Origin: PALSA-600 sp037142875
GTDB lineage: Bacteria; Actinomycetota; Thermoleophilia; Gaiellales; Gaiellaceae
Assembly: GCA_037142875.1 (NCBI GenBank)
Contig: JBAWZV010000001.1
Location: forward strand, 446,208-510,207
DNA: 64,000 bases
Direction of reading: 5' to 3'
Below, one piece after another: positions 1-7,775 of the stretch; positions within the stretch are counted from its first letter, which is position 1, and every line of letters starts with the position of its first letter. The position numbers and the translations under genes are program-made. A model generated the notes under the pieces. The model was not told where the DNA came from and made no database searches. It was given only the letters and a program-made list of their open reading frames with translations.

Positions 1-1
1 C

Positions 2-181
2 GTCTCCGGGGCCGGCCACGATGCAGGGATCCTCGCTGCCGCAGGCGTCCCCACCGCGATGCTCTTCGTGCGTAGCCGAAACGGTGGCATCAGCCACTCA
101 CGCGACGAACTGTCGAGCGCCGAGGACATCGAACTCGCCGTCGCCGCTCTCGCAAGGACGCTGGCTAGGATCGCGCGATGA
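2..181 (+). CDS. C-terminal fragment of an M20-family amidase/ureidohydrolase
   Basis: Only the last 59 codons lie in the window; the gene is cut by the left edge. The translation carries the motif SGAGHDAG followed by AMLFVRSRNGGISHSRDE. This matches the end of M20 hydrolases of the allantoate amidohydrolase / N-carbamoyl amino acid hydrolase / hydantoin utilisation group, where an SGAGHDA stretch and a GxSHSxxE stretch flank the final metal-site region. The TGA stop overlaps the ATG of the next gene (ATGA). With purine-degradation genes downstream, allantoate or ureidoglycine hydrolysis is a reasonable guess, but the substrate cannot be read from this fragment. Confidence 0.75.
   Translation, partial: VSGAGHDAGILAAAGVPTAMLFVRSRNGGISHSRDELSSAEDIELAVAALARTLARIAR
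166..180 (+). promoter_or_regulatory. Possible leaderless promoter, PRTase gene
   Basis: TAGGAT at 166-171, six nt before ATG 178, no Shine-Dalgarno. It lies within the end of the upstream gene. Confidence 0.4.
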
Positions 182-669
182 CGATCCGCCGAGAGGTGAT
201 GACCTGGCATGACCTCGGGACAGGGTCACGCGATCTCGCCGCGCAGGTCGTTCGCGACGGCTACCGGCCGGACATCATCCTCGCGCTCGCCCGCGGCGGC
301 CTCCCGCTTGCCGGCGCGCTCTCCTACGCACTCGACGTCAAGAACACGTTCACGATGAACGTCGAGTTCTATACCGGGATCGACCAGCGACTTGAGATGC
401 CCATGATCCTGCCGCCGGTCCCCGACCTGATCGACTTCGCCGAGACCCGGGTGCTGGTCGCAGACGACGTTGCCGACACCGGCATGACCCTCGAGCACAT
501 CAAGGCGTTTCTCGGTGGGCGGGTCGCCGAGGTGCGACACGCCGTGCTCTACGAGAAGCCGCGCTCGGTCGTGAAGTGCGAGTACGTCTGGCGCCGGACA
601 GACGACTGGATCGTCTTCCCGTGGAGCGCCGACGACCCCGTGACCGACGAGTCGCTGGCCGCGAACTGA
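178..669 (+). CDS. Phosphoribosyltransferase (purine PRTase-like)
   Basis: This 163-residue protein has the type I PRTase fold signature. The PRPP-binding loop VLVADDVADTGMTL lies at about residues 92-105, and an earlier ALARGGLPLAG loop at 37-47 corresponds to the PPi loop. The family transfers phosphoribose from PRPP to a base. Placement between an amidohydrolase and a nucleoside importer, near xanthine dehydrogenase, suggests hypoxanthine, xanthine or guanine as the base (inference). The ATG overlaps the stop of the gene before, and a TAGGAT box lies 6 nt upstream of it, so it may be both coupled and transcribed from its own leaderless promoter. An in-frame ATG at 199 is a possible alternative start. 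Confidence 0.8.
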   Translation: MTIRREVMTWHDLGTGSRDLAAQVVRDGYRPDIILALARGGLPLAGALSYALDVKNTFTMNVEFYTGIDQRLEMPMILPPVPDLIDFAETRVLVADDVADTGMTLEHIKAFLGGRVAEVRHAVLYEKPRSVVKCEYVWRRTDDWIVFPWSADDPVTDESLAAN

Positions 670-697
670 CCACCTGGTCGGGGAGCGAGCTATCTCG

Positions 698-751
698 TAT
701 AGTCGGGATCGCCCACGGCAGCCCCGCACGTTCGACGAGAGGAGCATTTTG
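698..751 (+). promoter_or_regulatory. Promoter and ribosome-binding site of the BMP receptor gene
   Basis: TATAGT at 698-703 is a good -10 box. The hexamer 17 nt upstream (675-680) is a poor -35. A leader of about 40 nt with GAGAGGAG at 737-744 precedes the TTG start, so this gene, unlike many here, has a normal leader. Confidence 0.4.
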
Positions 752-1849
752 ACCAAGAGGAAATTTGCGCTCGCAGCGCTCCTGCTGACCACGATGGCGA
801 CGGTGGTTTCGCTCGTCGTCACGGCCACAGGTTCTGCGAATCACAGCAGCACGTTCAAGGCCGCATGGATCTACGTCGGCCCGCACAACGACGGCGGCTG
901 GTCGCAGGCGCACGACGCCGGCCGGCTCTACGTCCAGAAGCAGCTCGGCTCCAAGGTCGTCACGACCTACAAGGAGAGCGTCCCGGAAGGGCCGCAGGTC
1001 ACCCAGGTGATCGAGAGCCTGATCAAGGACGGCAACTCGATCATCTTCGCCACGTCGTTCGGATACCAGGATCAGATGGTCGCCGAGGCGGCCAAGCACC
1101 CGGACGTGAAGTTCGAGATGGCGACGGGCTACAAGACGTCGAAGAACATGGCCGTGTACTACGGCGCCGGTGAGGACGGGATCTACCTGTCCGGCATGGC
1201 GGCAGGAGCAGCCAGCAAGAACGGCGTCGTCGGTTACGTCGTCCCGTTCGCGATTCCGGAGGTGATCCGGCACGCGAACGCGTTTGCCCTCGGCGTTCAG
1301 GCCACCCATCCGGGTGCGACCGTGAAGGTCGTCTGGACGAACTCGTGGTTCTCTCCCGCGACCGAGAAGAAGGCGGCAGAGAGCCTCAAGGCTGCCGGCG
1401 CCGACGTCATCGGTCAGAACGTCGACAGCCCCGCTGCCGGCCAGTACGCCGAGAGCGCGAGCCTTCCGTGGGTCGGATACGACTCGAACTCGCAGAAGTT
1501 CGCACCGAAGCAGTGGCTGACCGCTGCGACGTACAACTGGGGCCCGTACTACCTCTCCCGCGTGAAGGCGACGATGGCGGGCACCTGGAAGACCGGCTCG
1601 TACTACGGATCGCTGCAGGACGGCTTCGTCCAGCTTGCCCCGTTCGGCCCGTCTGTGAGCTCCTCGACGAAGGCGGCGATCGCTGCGAAGCTGGCGGCGC
1701 TCAAGAGCGGCAAGTTCTTCGAGTTCGCTGGCCCGATCTACAGCCAGGACGGCAAGCTCGCCGTTGCGGCAGGGAAGAAGCTGAGCCTGTCCGATCTGAT
1801 GTCGATCGACTGGTTTGTCAAGGGAGTCGTCGGAAGCGCGAAGGGCTAG
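749..1849 (+). CDS. BMP-family (PnrA-like) ABC transporter substrate-binding protein
   Basis: This 366-residue secreted receptor starts at TTG, which is supported by a strong GAGAGGAG Shine-Dalgarno at about 737-744. An N-terminal signal peptide has a basic MTKRK head, a hydrophobic core to about residue 27 and a likely cleavage near GSANHSS. No lipobox cysteine is seen, so it looks like a signal peptidase I substrate and not the usual lipoprotein. The mature part has the BMP/PnrA pattern (WIYVGPHNDGGWSQAHDAG, then VTTYKESVPEGP). The family binds purine nucleosides and related compounds. It heads an ABC importer cassette with three further genes, but a strong hairpin separates it from them. 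Confidence 0.9.
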   Translation: MTKRKFALAALLLTTMATVVSLVVTATGSANHSSTFKAAWIYVGPHNDGGWSQAHDAGRLYVQKQLGSKVVTTYKESVPEGPQVTQVIESLIKDGNSIIFATSFGYQDQMVAEAAKHPDVKFEMATGYKTSKNMAVYYGAGEDGIYLSGMAAGAASKNGVVGYVVPFAIPEVIRHANAFALGVQATHPGATVKVVWTNSWFSPATEKKAAESLKAAGADVIGQNVDSPAAGQYAESASLPWVGYDSNSQKFAPKQWLTAATYNWGPYYLSRVKATMAGTWKTGSYYGSLQDGFVQLAPFGPSVSSSTKAAIAAKLAALKSGKFFEFAGPIYSQDGKLAVAAGKKLSLSDLMSIDWFVKGVVGSAKG

Positions 1850-1883
1850 GAGTCCCTGGGGGGCCTCCGGGCCCCCCGACTCC
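1849..1883 (+). terminator. Strong 14-bp intercistronic hairpin after the BMP receptor gene
   Basis: GGAGTC (1849-1854) pairs with GACTCC (1878-1883) and GGGGGGCC (1858-1865) with GGCCCCCC (1870-1877), with a 3-nt bulge and a 4-nt loop. It sits 9 nt before the ATPase start and has no U-run. It likely stabilises the receptor mRNA or attenuates the rest of the operon, giving more receptor than transporter. Confidence 0.65.
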
Positions 1884-1892
1884 TTCCACCAT

Positions 1893-3419
1893 ATGCCGGC
1901 CGTCTCGCTTCGAGGAATCACCAAGCGGTTTCCCGGCGTCGTCGCGAATGACGGCGTTGACTTCGAGGCGGCCGAGGGTGAGGTGCACGCCCTCCTCGGC
2001 GAGAACGGAGCGGGCAAGAGCACGCTCTCGAACATCCTGACGGGCCTGTACCGGCCCGACGAGGGCGAGATCCGGCTGTACGGTGAGCCGGTCTCGTTCA
2101 CCTCGCCACGCGACGCGCTCGACGCCGGTGTCTGCATGGTGCACCAGCACTTCCGGCTTGTCGCGCCGTTCACGGTCGCGGAGAACGTCATGCTCGGCGA
2201 CCACCGCGGCGAGGGAGGCAAGTTCCTCGTCCACCCGCGGAACGTCGAGCGCCGGGTCGCCGAGCTGGGCGAGCGCTACCGCATTGCGGTTGACCCCCGA
2301 GCCCGAATCTGGCAGCTGTCAATCGGTGAGCAGCAGCGTGTCGAGATCCTCAAGGCGCTCTACCGCGAGGCCAGGATCCTGATCCTGGATGAGCCGACCG
2401 CGGTCTTGACGCCGCAGGAGGCCGAGTCGCTCTTCGAGACACTTCGAGCGATGGCCGCGGAGGGCCGAACGGTGATCTTCATCTCCCACAAGCTGCACGA
2501 GGTCACCGCTGTCGCAAACCGCGTGACCGTGCTGCGCGGCGGGCGGACGGTCGCCACGACGGATATCGCCGAGGCGACACCCCAGTCGCTTGCCTCTCTC
2601 ATGGTCGGACGCGAGGTCGATGTCTCGCGCCGGCAGCCGCGAGCCGGTGAGATCGGCGAGCCCGTGCTCGAGCTCGAGGATGTCTGTGCCGCGGGGGACC
2701 GAGGCGGCGACGCGCTGCACGGAATCACCCTCGACGTGCGCGCGGGCGAGATCATCGGCATCGCCGGCGTCGCGGGAAACGGCCAGCGGGAGCTCGCAGA
2801 GACGCTGACCGGCATGCGCGTGGCGACGCGCGGCGAGATCCGCGTCCACGGCAAGGTGCTGCGCGGCGGTGATCCGCGCGAGGCGATCCGGGCAGGCGTT
2901 GCGCACGTGCCGGAGGATCGACTCCGCACCGGTGTCGCCCCGAGCCTGAGCATCGCGTCGAACGTCGTGCTCAAGTCCTACCGAGGTGGTGCGGTCGGCC
3001 GCGGGCCCCTGCTGCGTCTCGGGCGCGTTCGTGAGCTCGCCGCCGAGCTGATCCAGCGGTACGACGTGAAGGCGGCCGGCCCACATGTCCCGGCGCGCCA
3101 GCTCTCGGGAGGGAACCTGCAGAAGGTCGTGCTCGGGCGCGAGTTCTCGAGCACGCCGAGCGTGCTCGTCGCTGCCTCACCGACGCGCGGCCTCGATGTC
3201 TCGGCGATCGAGACCGTCCATCGCTACCTGCGCGACGGGGCCTCGGCCGGCATGGGGATTCTCCTGATCAGCGAGGACCTCGACGAGATCCTCGCCCTCG
3301 CAGATCGCGTCGCCGTCATGTACGAGGGGCGGGTTGTCGGTGTTCTCGACGCGACGAGCGCGACCGTCGAGGAGCTTGGCCTCCTGATGGCCGGGGTCAC
3401 GCCCGAGGTACCGGTGTGA
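1893..3419 (+). CDS. BMP-type nucleoside ABC transporter, dual ATP-binding protein
   Basis: This 508-residue protein has two ABC domains in tandem, as in NupA/RbsA-type importers. Domain 1 has Walker A GENGAGKST (about 36-44), signature LSIGEQQRVE (142-151) and Walker B ILILDEPT (163-170). Domain 2 has the degenerate loop GVAGNGQREL in place of Walker A and the signature LSGGNLQKVV, which is usual for this family, so hydrolysis probably depends on site 1. The ATG at 1893 is chosen because the family N-terminus (VSLRGITKRFPG) begins directly after it. Upstream in-frame sequence is only the intergenic hairpin region. No good ribosome-binding site is visible. The stop overlaps the GTG of the first permease (GTGA). 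Confidence 0.93.
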   Translation: MPAVSLRGITKRFPGVVANDGVDFEAAEGEVHALLGENGAGKSTLSNILTGLYRPDEGEIRLYGEPVSFTSPRDALDAGVCMVHQHFRLVAPFTVAENVMLGDHRGEGGKFLVHPRNVERRVAELGERYRIAVDPRARIWQLSIGEQQRVEILKALYREARILILDEPTAVLTPQEAESLFETLRAMAAEGRTVIFISHKLHEVTAVANRVTVLRGGRTVATTDIAEATPQSLASLMVGREVDVSRRQPRAGEIGEPVLELEDVCAAGDRGGDALHGITLDVRAGEIIGIAGVAGNGQRELAETLTGMRVATRGEIRVHGKVLRGGDPREAIRAGVAHVPEDRLRTGVAPSLSIASNVVLKSYRGGAVGRGPLLRLGRVRELAAELIQRYDVKAAGPHVPARQLSGGNLQKVVLGREFSSTPSVLVAASPTRGLDVSAIETVHRYLRDGASAGMGILLISEDLDEILALADRVAVMYEGRVVGVLDATSATVEELGLLMAGVTPEVPV

Positions 3420-4531
3420 TCCGGATCGAACGTCGACTCGTCCAGCCCCGGTGGCTCGGCGTGGCCGTCCCGGTCGGCTCGATCGTCTTTGCCTTCGCCG
3501 CGATGACACTCGTCCTGCTTGCGACACATCACCCACCCCTTCATACCTTTGGCCGCTTACTGAGTGCGGGGTTCGGGTCGCGCGACTCGCTCGACGCGAC
3601 GTTCATCTCGGCCACGCCGCTGCTGTTCACCGGTCTCTGCGCCGCTGTCGCGTTTCGCATGGGGCTCTTCAACATTGGCGGTGAGGGGCAGCTCTACGCC
3701 GGGGCGATCCTCGGCGCCGGGGTCGCGCTGATGGCGTCGGGCGCGTCGACGATCGTCCAGATTCCACTGATGATCGTGGCGGGCGCTGCGGGCGGTGCCG
3801 CGTTTGCGCTGATCCCCGGGATCCTCCGGGCGTTTCTGAAGACGAACGAGATCATCGTGTCGCTGATGCTCAACTACGTCGGGGCGCTCGTTCTCAACTA
3901 CCTGATCTTCGACTCGCTCTCCTACTGGCGTGATACCTCGACACCCGACGCGAAGGTCTTCCCGCAGGGCAAGCTCCTGCCTGACGCCGCGACCTGGCCC
4001 GTGACCCACATCGCCGGCTTCGCGCTCCCGTTCGGCTTGCTCCTCGCCGTGGTGATCGCGGGAGCGGTGTGGGTTCTCTACACGCGCACACGGTTCGGCT
4101 TCGAGGTGCAGGTGATCGGCGACTCGCCGCGCGCCGCCTCGTACGCGGGGATGAGAACGCGACGGAAGATGCTCGCAGTGATGGCGCTGTCGGGCGGGAT
4201 CGCCGGTGTCGGCGGCGCCAGCCAGGACGGGGACTTCCGCCACCTGCTCGACGCCCGCGGCCTCTCGCAAGCGGGCTACGGCTACGCCGGAATCGTGATC
4301 GCGGCGCTTGCGCGCTACAACCCGTTCGCCGTGGTGCTCGTCGCCGTCCTGCTCGGCGGGCTCCAGAACGCCGGGTACACCCTGCAGAGTGTCGACTTCC
4401 CGTCCGGACTCGTCGGCGTGATGCAGGGGCTCATCCTGTTCAGCGCTCTCGGTGGGGAGCTGCTGATCCGCTACCGGCTGAGGCTCCCGCGCCGCGGCGC
4501 ACGCGAGACCACGGCAGGGGCCGCCGCATGA
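3416..4531 (+). CDS. BMP-type nucleoside ABC transporter permease 1
   Basis: A 371-residue polytopic membrane protein of the branched-chain/ribose-type ABC permease family (NupB/YufP-like). It has about nine hydrophobic segments and the motif MGLFNIGGEGQLYAGA near residues 82-97, typical for this family. The GTG start overlaps the ATPase stop by 4 nt and its own stop overlaps the ATG of permease 2 in the same way, so the three genes are translationally coupled. It forms the membrane channel with permease 2. The cargo is inferred to be purine nucleosides or bases from the receptor family and the neighbouring degradation genes. Confidence 0.9.
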   Translation: MIRIERRLVQPRWLGVAVPVGSIVFAFAAMTLVLLATHHPPLHTFGRLLSAGFGSRDSLDATFISATPLLFTGLCAAVAFRMGLFNIGGEGQLYAGAILGAGVALMASGASTIVQIPLMIVAGAAGGAAFALIPGILRAFLKTNEIIVSLMLNYVGALVLNYLIFDSLSYWRDTSTPDAKVFPQGKLLPDAATWPVTHIAGFALPFGLLLAVVIAGAVWVLYTRTRFGFEVQVIGDSPRAASYAGMRTRRKMLAVMALSGGIAGVGGASQDGDFRHLLDARGLSQAGYGYAGIVIAALARYNPFAVVLVAVLLGGLQNAGYTLQSVDFPSGLVGVMQGLILFSALGGELLIRYRLRLPRRGARETTAGAAA

Positions 4532-5487
4532 ACAACGCGATTCTCGTGGTCGTCCTGGCCTCTGCGGTCACGTACGGCACGCCGCTGCTCTTCGCCGCTC
4601 TCGGCGAGCTGATCACCGAGCGGGCCGGCGTCCTGAACCTTGGCGTCGAGGGGATGATGCTGGTCGGGGCCGTGATGGGGTTCTGGGCGGTGCAGCGCAT
4701 CCCCGGGAGCGGGCCGCTCGTTCTGATCGCCGGGGTTGGTGTCGCTGCGCTCGCCGGTGGGCTGATGGCGCTCATCCACGCGTTCCTCGTCGTGACGCTC
4801 CGAGCGAACCAGATCGTCTCCGGTCTCGCGCTGACGATCTTCGCGGGGGCGGGCGGACTCTCGTCGTACCTGGGCAACGACCTCAACCTCGCAAACGCAC
4901 CCGCCGTGCACCAGTTCAATGCGTTTCTGCCGCAGGGCTGGCGCGACGCGCCGGTCGTTGGCCCGATCCTCTTCGATCAGACTGCACTCGTCTACGTCTC
5001 GTGGGTCTGCGTGGCTCTCGTCGGGCTCTACCTGGGCCGGACGCGGCTCGGACTGAACGTCCGGGCTGTTGGTGAGTCGCCTGCTGCTGCCGATGCGATG
5101 GGCATCAACGTCACGGCGTACCGGTATGCCCACACGATCGTCGGAGGCGCGTTCGCCGGGATCGGGGGTGCGACCTTCTCGCTCGCGATCACGCCGCAGT
5201 GGGTGGACGGGCTGACGCAGGGTGCCGGCTGGATCGCGATCGCGCTCGTGATCTTCGCGTTCTGGCGGCCCGGACTGTGTCTCGTCGGCGCGTACTTCTT
5301 CGGAGCGTTCTCGGGCCTGCCGTTCACGTTGCAGGCCCGCGGGGTCACGGTTACACCCGAGCTCTTCCAGGCGCTGCCGTACGTGATGACGATCGTCGTC
5401 CTCGTGCTGGTCTCGGCTGCGGGTGCCCGCCGGCGGCTCGGTGCGCCGGCGGCGCTCGGCACGCCGTACGTGCGCGAAGAGCGTTAG
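4528..5487 (+). CDS. BMP-type nucleoside ABC transporter permease 2
   Basis: A 319-residue permease (NupC/YufQ-like) with about eight to nine membrane segments and the family motif AGVLNLGVEGMMLVGAV (about residues 33-49). The start ATG sits inside the ATGA overlap with permease 1. A longer open frame upstream is only read-through of permease 1. The gene ends at 5487, directly against the stop codon of the convergent DUF3830 gene at 5488, leaving no intergenic terminator. It completes the importer as the second half of the translocation pore. Confidence 0.9.
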   Translation: MNNAILVVVLASAVTYGTPLLFAALGELITERAGVLNLGVEGMMLVGAVMGFWAVQRIPGSGPLVLIAGVGVAALAGGLMALIHAFLVVTLRANQIVSGLALTIFAGAGGLSSYLGNDLNLANAPAVHQFNAFLPQGWRDAPVVGPILFDQTALVYVSWVCVALVGLYLGRTRLGLNVRAVGESPAAADAMGINVTAYRYAHTIVGGAFAGIGGATFSLAITPQWVDGLTQGAGWIAIALVIFAFWRPGLCLVGAYFFGAFSGLPFTLQARGVTVTPELFQALPYVMTIVVLVLVSAAGARRRLGAPAALGTPYVREER

Positions 5488-5895
5488 CTAGATCTCGCGG
5501 AACGAGATCGTCCGGGCGCCTTCCCAGAGGGTCTGCACACCGAGGGCACGAAGGTTCTCGCCGCCCTCGACGATCGTCGCGAAGTGGTTGCCGGCGAGCA
5601 TCCCGGCCTTCGAGGCAAACGCGCAGTGGCCGTACGGAAAGAGCAGCTCGGTCTCGCTGACGCCGCCCGGATAGAGCAGGAGCTGGCCGGGCGCCGGGTA
5701 GCAGGTGGCGTTCTCGGGACCGATCCCGAGCTCGCGGTCGCCCCACGGGATCCAGCACGACTCGCCGCTCCAGCGGACGTGGATGATCCTGTCGTCGAAC
5801 GGGAGGATCGCCCGGAACGTCGCGACGGTTGCAGGCGCGTCGGTCTCCTCGTAGCGGGCACGAAACGTGAACCCTCCGGCGGTGATCTCGAGCAT
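5488..5895 (-). CDS. DUF3830 family protein (cyclophilin-like fold), purine operon member
   Basis: A 135-residue soluble protein starting at ATG 5895 (MLEITAGGFTFRARYEE). The ending, with YPGGVSETELLFPYG and AGNHFATIVEGGENL, fits the DUF3830/cyclophilin-like family as I remember it. No catalytic role is established for the family. It is the last gene of the minus-strand purine operon, 10 nt after puuD. Its position with urate-degrading enzymes suggests a role in handling a purine-derived ureide or lactam, but that is inference only. A start further upstream (5940) would overlap the end of puuD and is less likely. Confidence 0.7.
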   Translation of the reverse strand: MLEITAGGFTFRARYEETDAPATVATFRAILPFDDRIIHVRWSGESCWIPWGDRELGIGPENATCYPAPGQLLLYPGGVSETELLFPYGHCAFASKAGMLAGNHFATIVEGGENLRALGVQTLWEGARTISFREI

Positions 5896-5905
5896 TGGCG
5901 GGACG

Positions 5906-7105
5906 CTAGCGCGACGCGAGCCAGCGTGCGAGCTGGTCACGCTCGGCCTGCGTCATGTGGGTGGCGTTCCCGAGCGGCATCGCCGTGGAGTCGACCGCCG
6001 CCGAGCGGATCACCTCGGCGCTCCGCTCGATCTCGGCGGCCGTTGCAAGGACGATGCCGGCTGGCGGCTCGCTGTAGCCGGGCTGCGTCGGTGCCAGCGA
6101 GTGGCAGGAGGCGCAGCGGGTCGCAACGATCGCCTCCACCTGCGCCATGCTCGGCGGCGGCCCAGCGGCGTTCGCGGCGTGTGACGCCGGACGCACTGCC
6201 ACGAAGACCGCCACCATTCCGATCGTCGCTGTGACCGGGATCCACCACGCGTTGCGTCCCGTGTGTCGGAGGTTGAAGTAGTGCCGCAGCCAGGCCGAAA
6301 GCGCCATGATCGTGACCAGCACGACCCACGCGTGCCTGCTGCCGTAGGTGAGCGGGAAGTGGTTCGACAGCATCGCGAAGACGACCGGCAGGGTGAAGTA
6401 GTTGTTGTGCACCGAGCGTTGCTTCCCGCGCTTGTTCCAGCGCGGATCGGGCTCGCGTCCGGCCTTCTTTGCCCGCACGAGCTCCCAGTGCGCGGGGATG
6501 ATCACGAAGAAGACGTTCGCGGCCATGATCGTCCCGAGCATCGCTCCGACCTCGATGTACGCGGCGCGTGCCGCAAGGAGCTGTGCCGAGCCCCACGACG
6601 CGATCACGACGACGACGAGAACCGAGACCGCGAGCGCCCACTCGTTCGTGCCGAGGACGCGGCAGAGGGCGTCGTAGACGAGCCAGGCGACGACGAGGCC
6701 GCCGACGGCGATCGCGACCGCCGCCCCGGTCGAGAGGTCTGCGACCGCCGGGTTGACGAGGAACGTGGAGGCGTGGGAGAAGTAGACGACGACGAGCAGC
6801 GCGAAGCCCGAGAGCCACGTCGTGTACGCCTCCCACTTGAACCAGTGGAGCGGCTCGGGCAGCACCTGTGGAGCAACCCGGAACTTCTCGATCCGGTAGA
6901 AGCCGCCGCCGTGGATCTCCCAGACCTCGCCGCCGACACCTCGCTCGGCGTCCCGCTCGTCGGCGGGCGGGGCGAGATGGTGGTCGAGTGCGATGAAGTA
7001 GAACGACGATCCGATCCAGGCGACACCGGCGACGACGTGCAGCCAGCGGAAGACGAGGTTGCCCCAGTCCCACCAGTATCCGGAGGGGGCTAGGAACGCT
7101 GCCAT
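5906..7105 (-). CDS. puuD: Membrane urate hydroxylase PuuD with C-terminal cytochrome c
   Basis: This 399-residue protein oxidises urate to 5-hydroxyisourate at the membrane and passes the electrons to a cytochrome instead of O2. The N-terminal two thirds carry about eight hydrophobic helices with the PuuD pattern (GNLVFRWLHVVAGVAWIGSS, later EIHGGGFYRIEKF). The C-terminal domain has one heme c site, CASCH at about residues 331-335, with a likely axial Met near 376 (STAMPLG). The start ATG overlaps the uraD end by 16 nt. The downstream enzymes uraH and uraD for the next two steps are its immediate operon neighbours, which makes the assignment firm. Confidence 0.93.
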   Translation of the reverse strand: MAAFLAPSGYWWDWGNLVFRWLHVVAGVAWIGSSFYFIALDHHLAPPADERDAERGVGGEVWEIHGGGFYRIEKFRVAPQVLPEPLHWFKWEAYTTWLSGFALLVVVYFSHASTFLVNPAVADLSTGAAVAIAVGGLVVAWLVYDALCRVLGTNEWALAVSVLVVVVIASWGSAQLLAARAAYIEVGAMLGTIMAANVFFVIIPAHWELVRAKKAGREPDPRWNKRGKQRSVHNNYFTLPVVFAMLSNHFPLTYGSRHAWVVLVTIMALSAWLRHYFNLRHTGRNAWWIPVTATIGMVAVFVAVRPASHAANAAGPPPSMAQVEAIVATRCASCHSLAPTQPGYSEPPAGIVLATAAEIERSAEVIRSAAVDSTAMPLGNATHMTQAERDQLARWLASR

Positions 7106-7515
7106 CGGTCCTCCGCGATCGAGACGAGCTCGTCGAGCGCTGTCGCGAGCTCCTCCTCCCGTGTCCGATCGAGGCGATCGCGCAGGATCGGTACGAGCTC
7201 GGTCTTCGGGCGGCGGTTGACGAAGACGACGAAGCGGAAGCCGAAACGCTCCTCGTAGGCCGCGTTCAGGTCGTCGAGCTCCGCGACCTCGTCGAGGCCC
7301 TGCTCGGCGGCCGACCGGGTCGAGAGCGCTCGGGAGCCGAGCGCCGGGTGCGCGTCCAGCACCTCCCGCTTCTCATCGTCGCTGAGCGACGCGGCGACCT
7401 CGCGGGCGCGGCCGAGCGGGTCGGGGAGCTGGGACAGCCGCTCGACGAACCGGGTGTGACCCTCGAACAGCTCGCTCAGCTGGGCCACGCTCAGCTGCCG
7501 CGGTAGCTCGCGCAT
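7090..7515 (-). CDS. uraD: OHCU decarboxylase
   Basis: A 141-residue 2-oxo-4-hydroxy-4-carboxy-5-ureidoimidazoline decarboxylase, which gives S-allantoin in the third step of urate breakdown. Family hallmarks are visible: HPALGSR near residues 55-61 (the His is the catalytic residue in the family), EQGLDE, then LNAAYEERFGFRFVVFVNRR. Length is slightly below the usual 160-170. It overlaps uraH by 25 nt upstream and puuD by 16 nt downstream, so it is tightly coupled to both. Confidence 0.92.
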   Translation of the reverse strand: MRELPRQLSVAQLSELFEGHTRFVERLSQLPDPLGRAREVAASLSDDEKREVLDAHPALGSRALSTRSAAEQGLDEVAELDDLNAAYEERFGFRFVVFVNRRPKTELVPILRDRLDRTREEELATALDELVSIAEDRWQRS

Positions 7516-7775
7516 CCGTACGAGGAGACGAGGAGAGGGACGTGGTGGTGGCCGTTGCCGAGCTCGACCTCGAGCTCGACGCGCCGGAAGAACGGCGAGC
7601 CGGGGAAGAAGGCGATGCGGTACGTGCCGGGCTCACCGGTTGCGAGCTCGCGGATCCGGCCGTCGCTGTCGGTCTCGCCCGAGCCGACGAGGGTCTGGCC
7701 CTGCCAGACCTCGACGCGGACGCCCGCGGCGGGGCCGCCGACCTCGGTGTCCAGAACGTGAGTGGAGAGCGTCAT
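7491..7775 (-). CDS. uraH: 5-hydroxyisourate hydrolase (transthyretin-like), compact form
   Basis: A 94-residue protein that hydrolyses 5-hydroxyisourate to OHCU. It has the N-terminal STHVLDTEVGGPAAGV, the central DGRI, HHHVPLL and the family-defining C-terminal YRGS. The expected catalytic His, Arg, His and Ser are all present. It is about 12-20 residues shorter than common bacterial members. The missing part is the strand-loop before HHHVPLL, where most have a YF...FFPE stretch. Its ATG overlaps the stop of the deaminase gene upstream (ATGA). Together with uraD and puuD it makes the complete urate-to-allantoin route. Confidence 0.92.
   Translation of the reverse strand: MTLSTHVLDTEVGGPAAGVRVEVWQGQTLVGSGETDSDGRIRELATGEPGTYRIAFFPGSPFFRRVELEVELGNGHHHVPLLVSSYGCASYRGS

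Noticed and set aside
500..2221. Long minus-strand open frame opposite the nucleoside importer genes
   Set aside because: It is the antisense shadow of well-supported plus-strand genes; the translation is Arg/Gly/Asp-rich with no family motif, as expected from GC-rich third positions.
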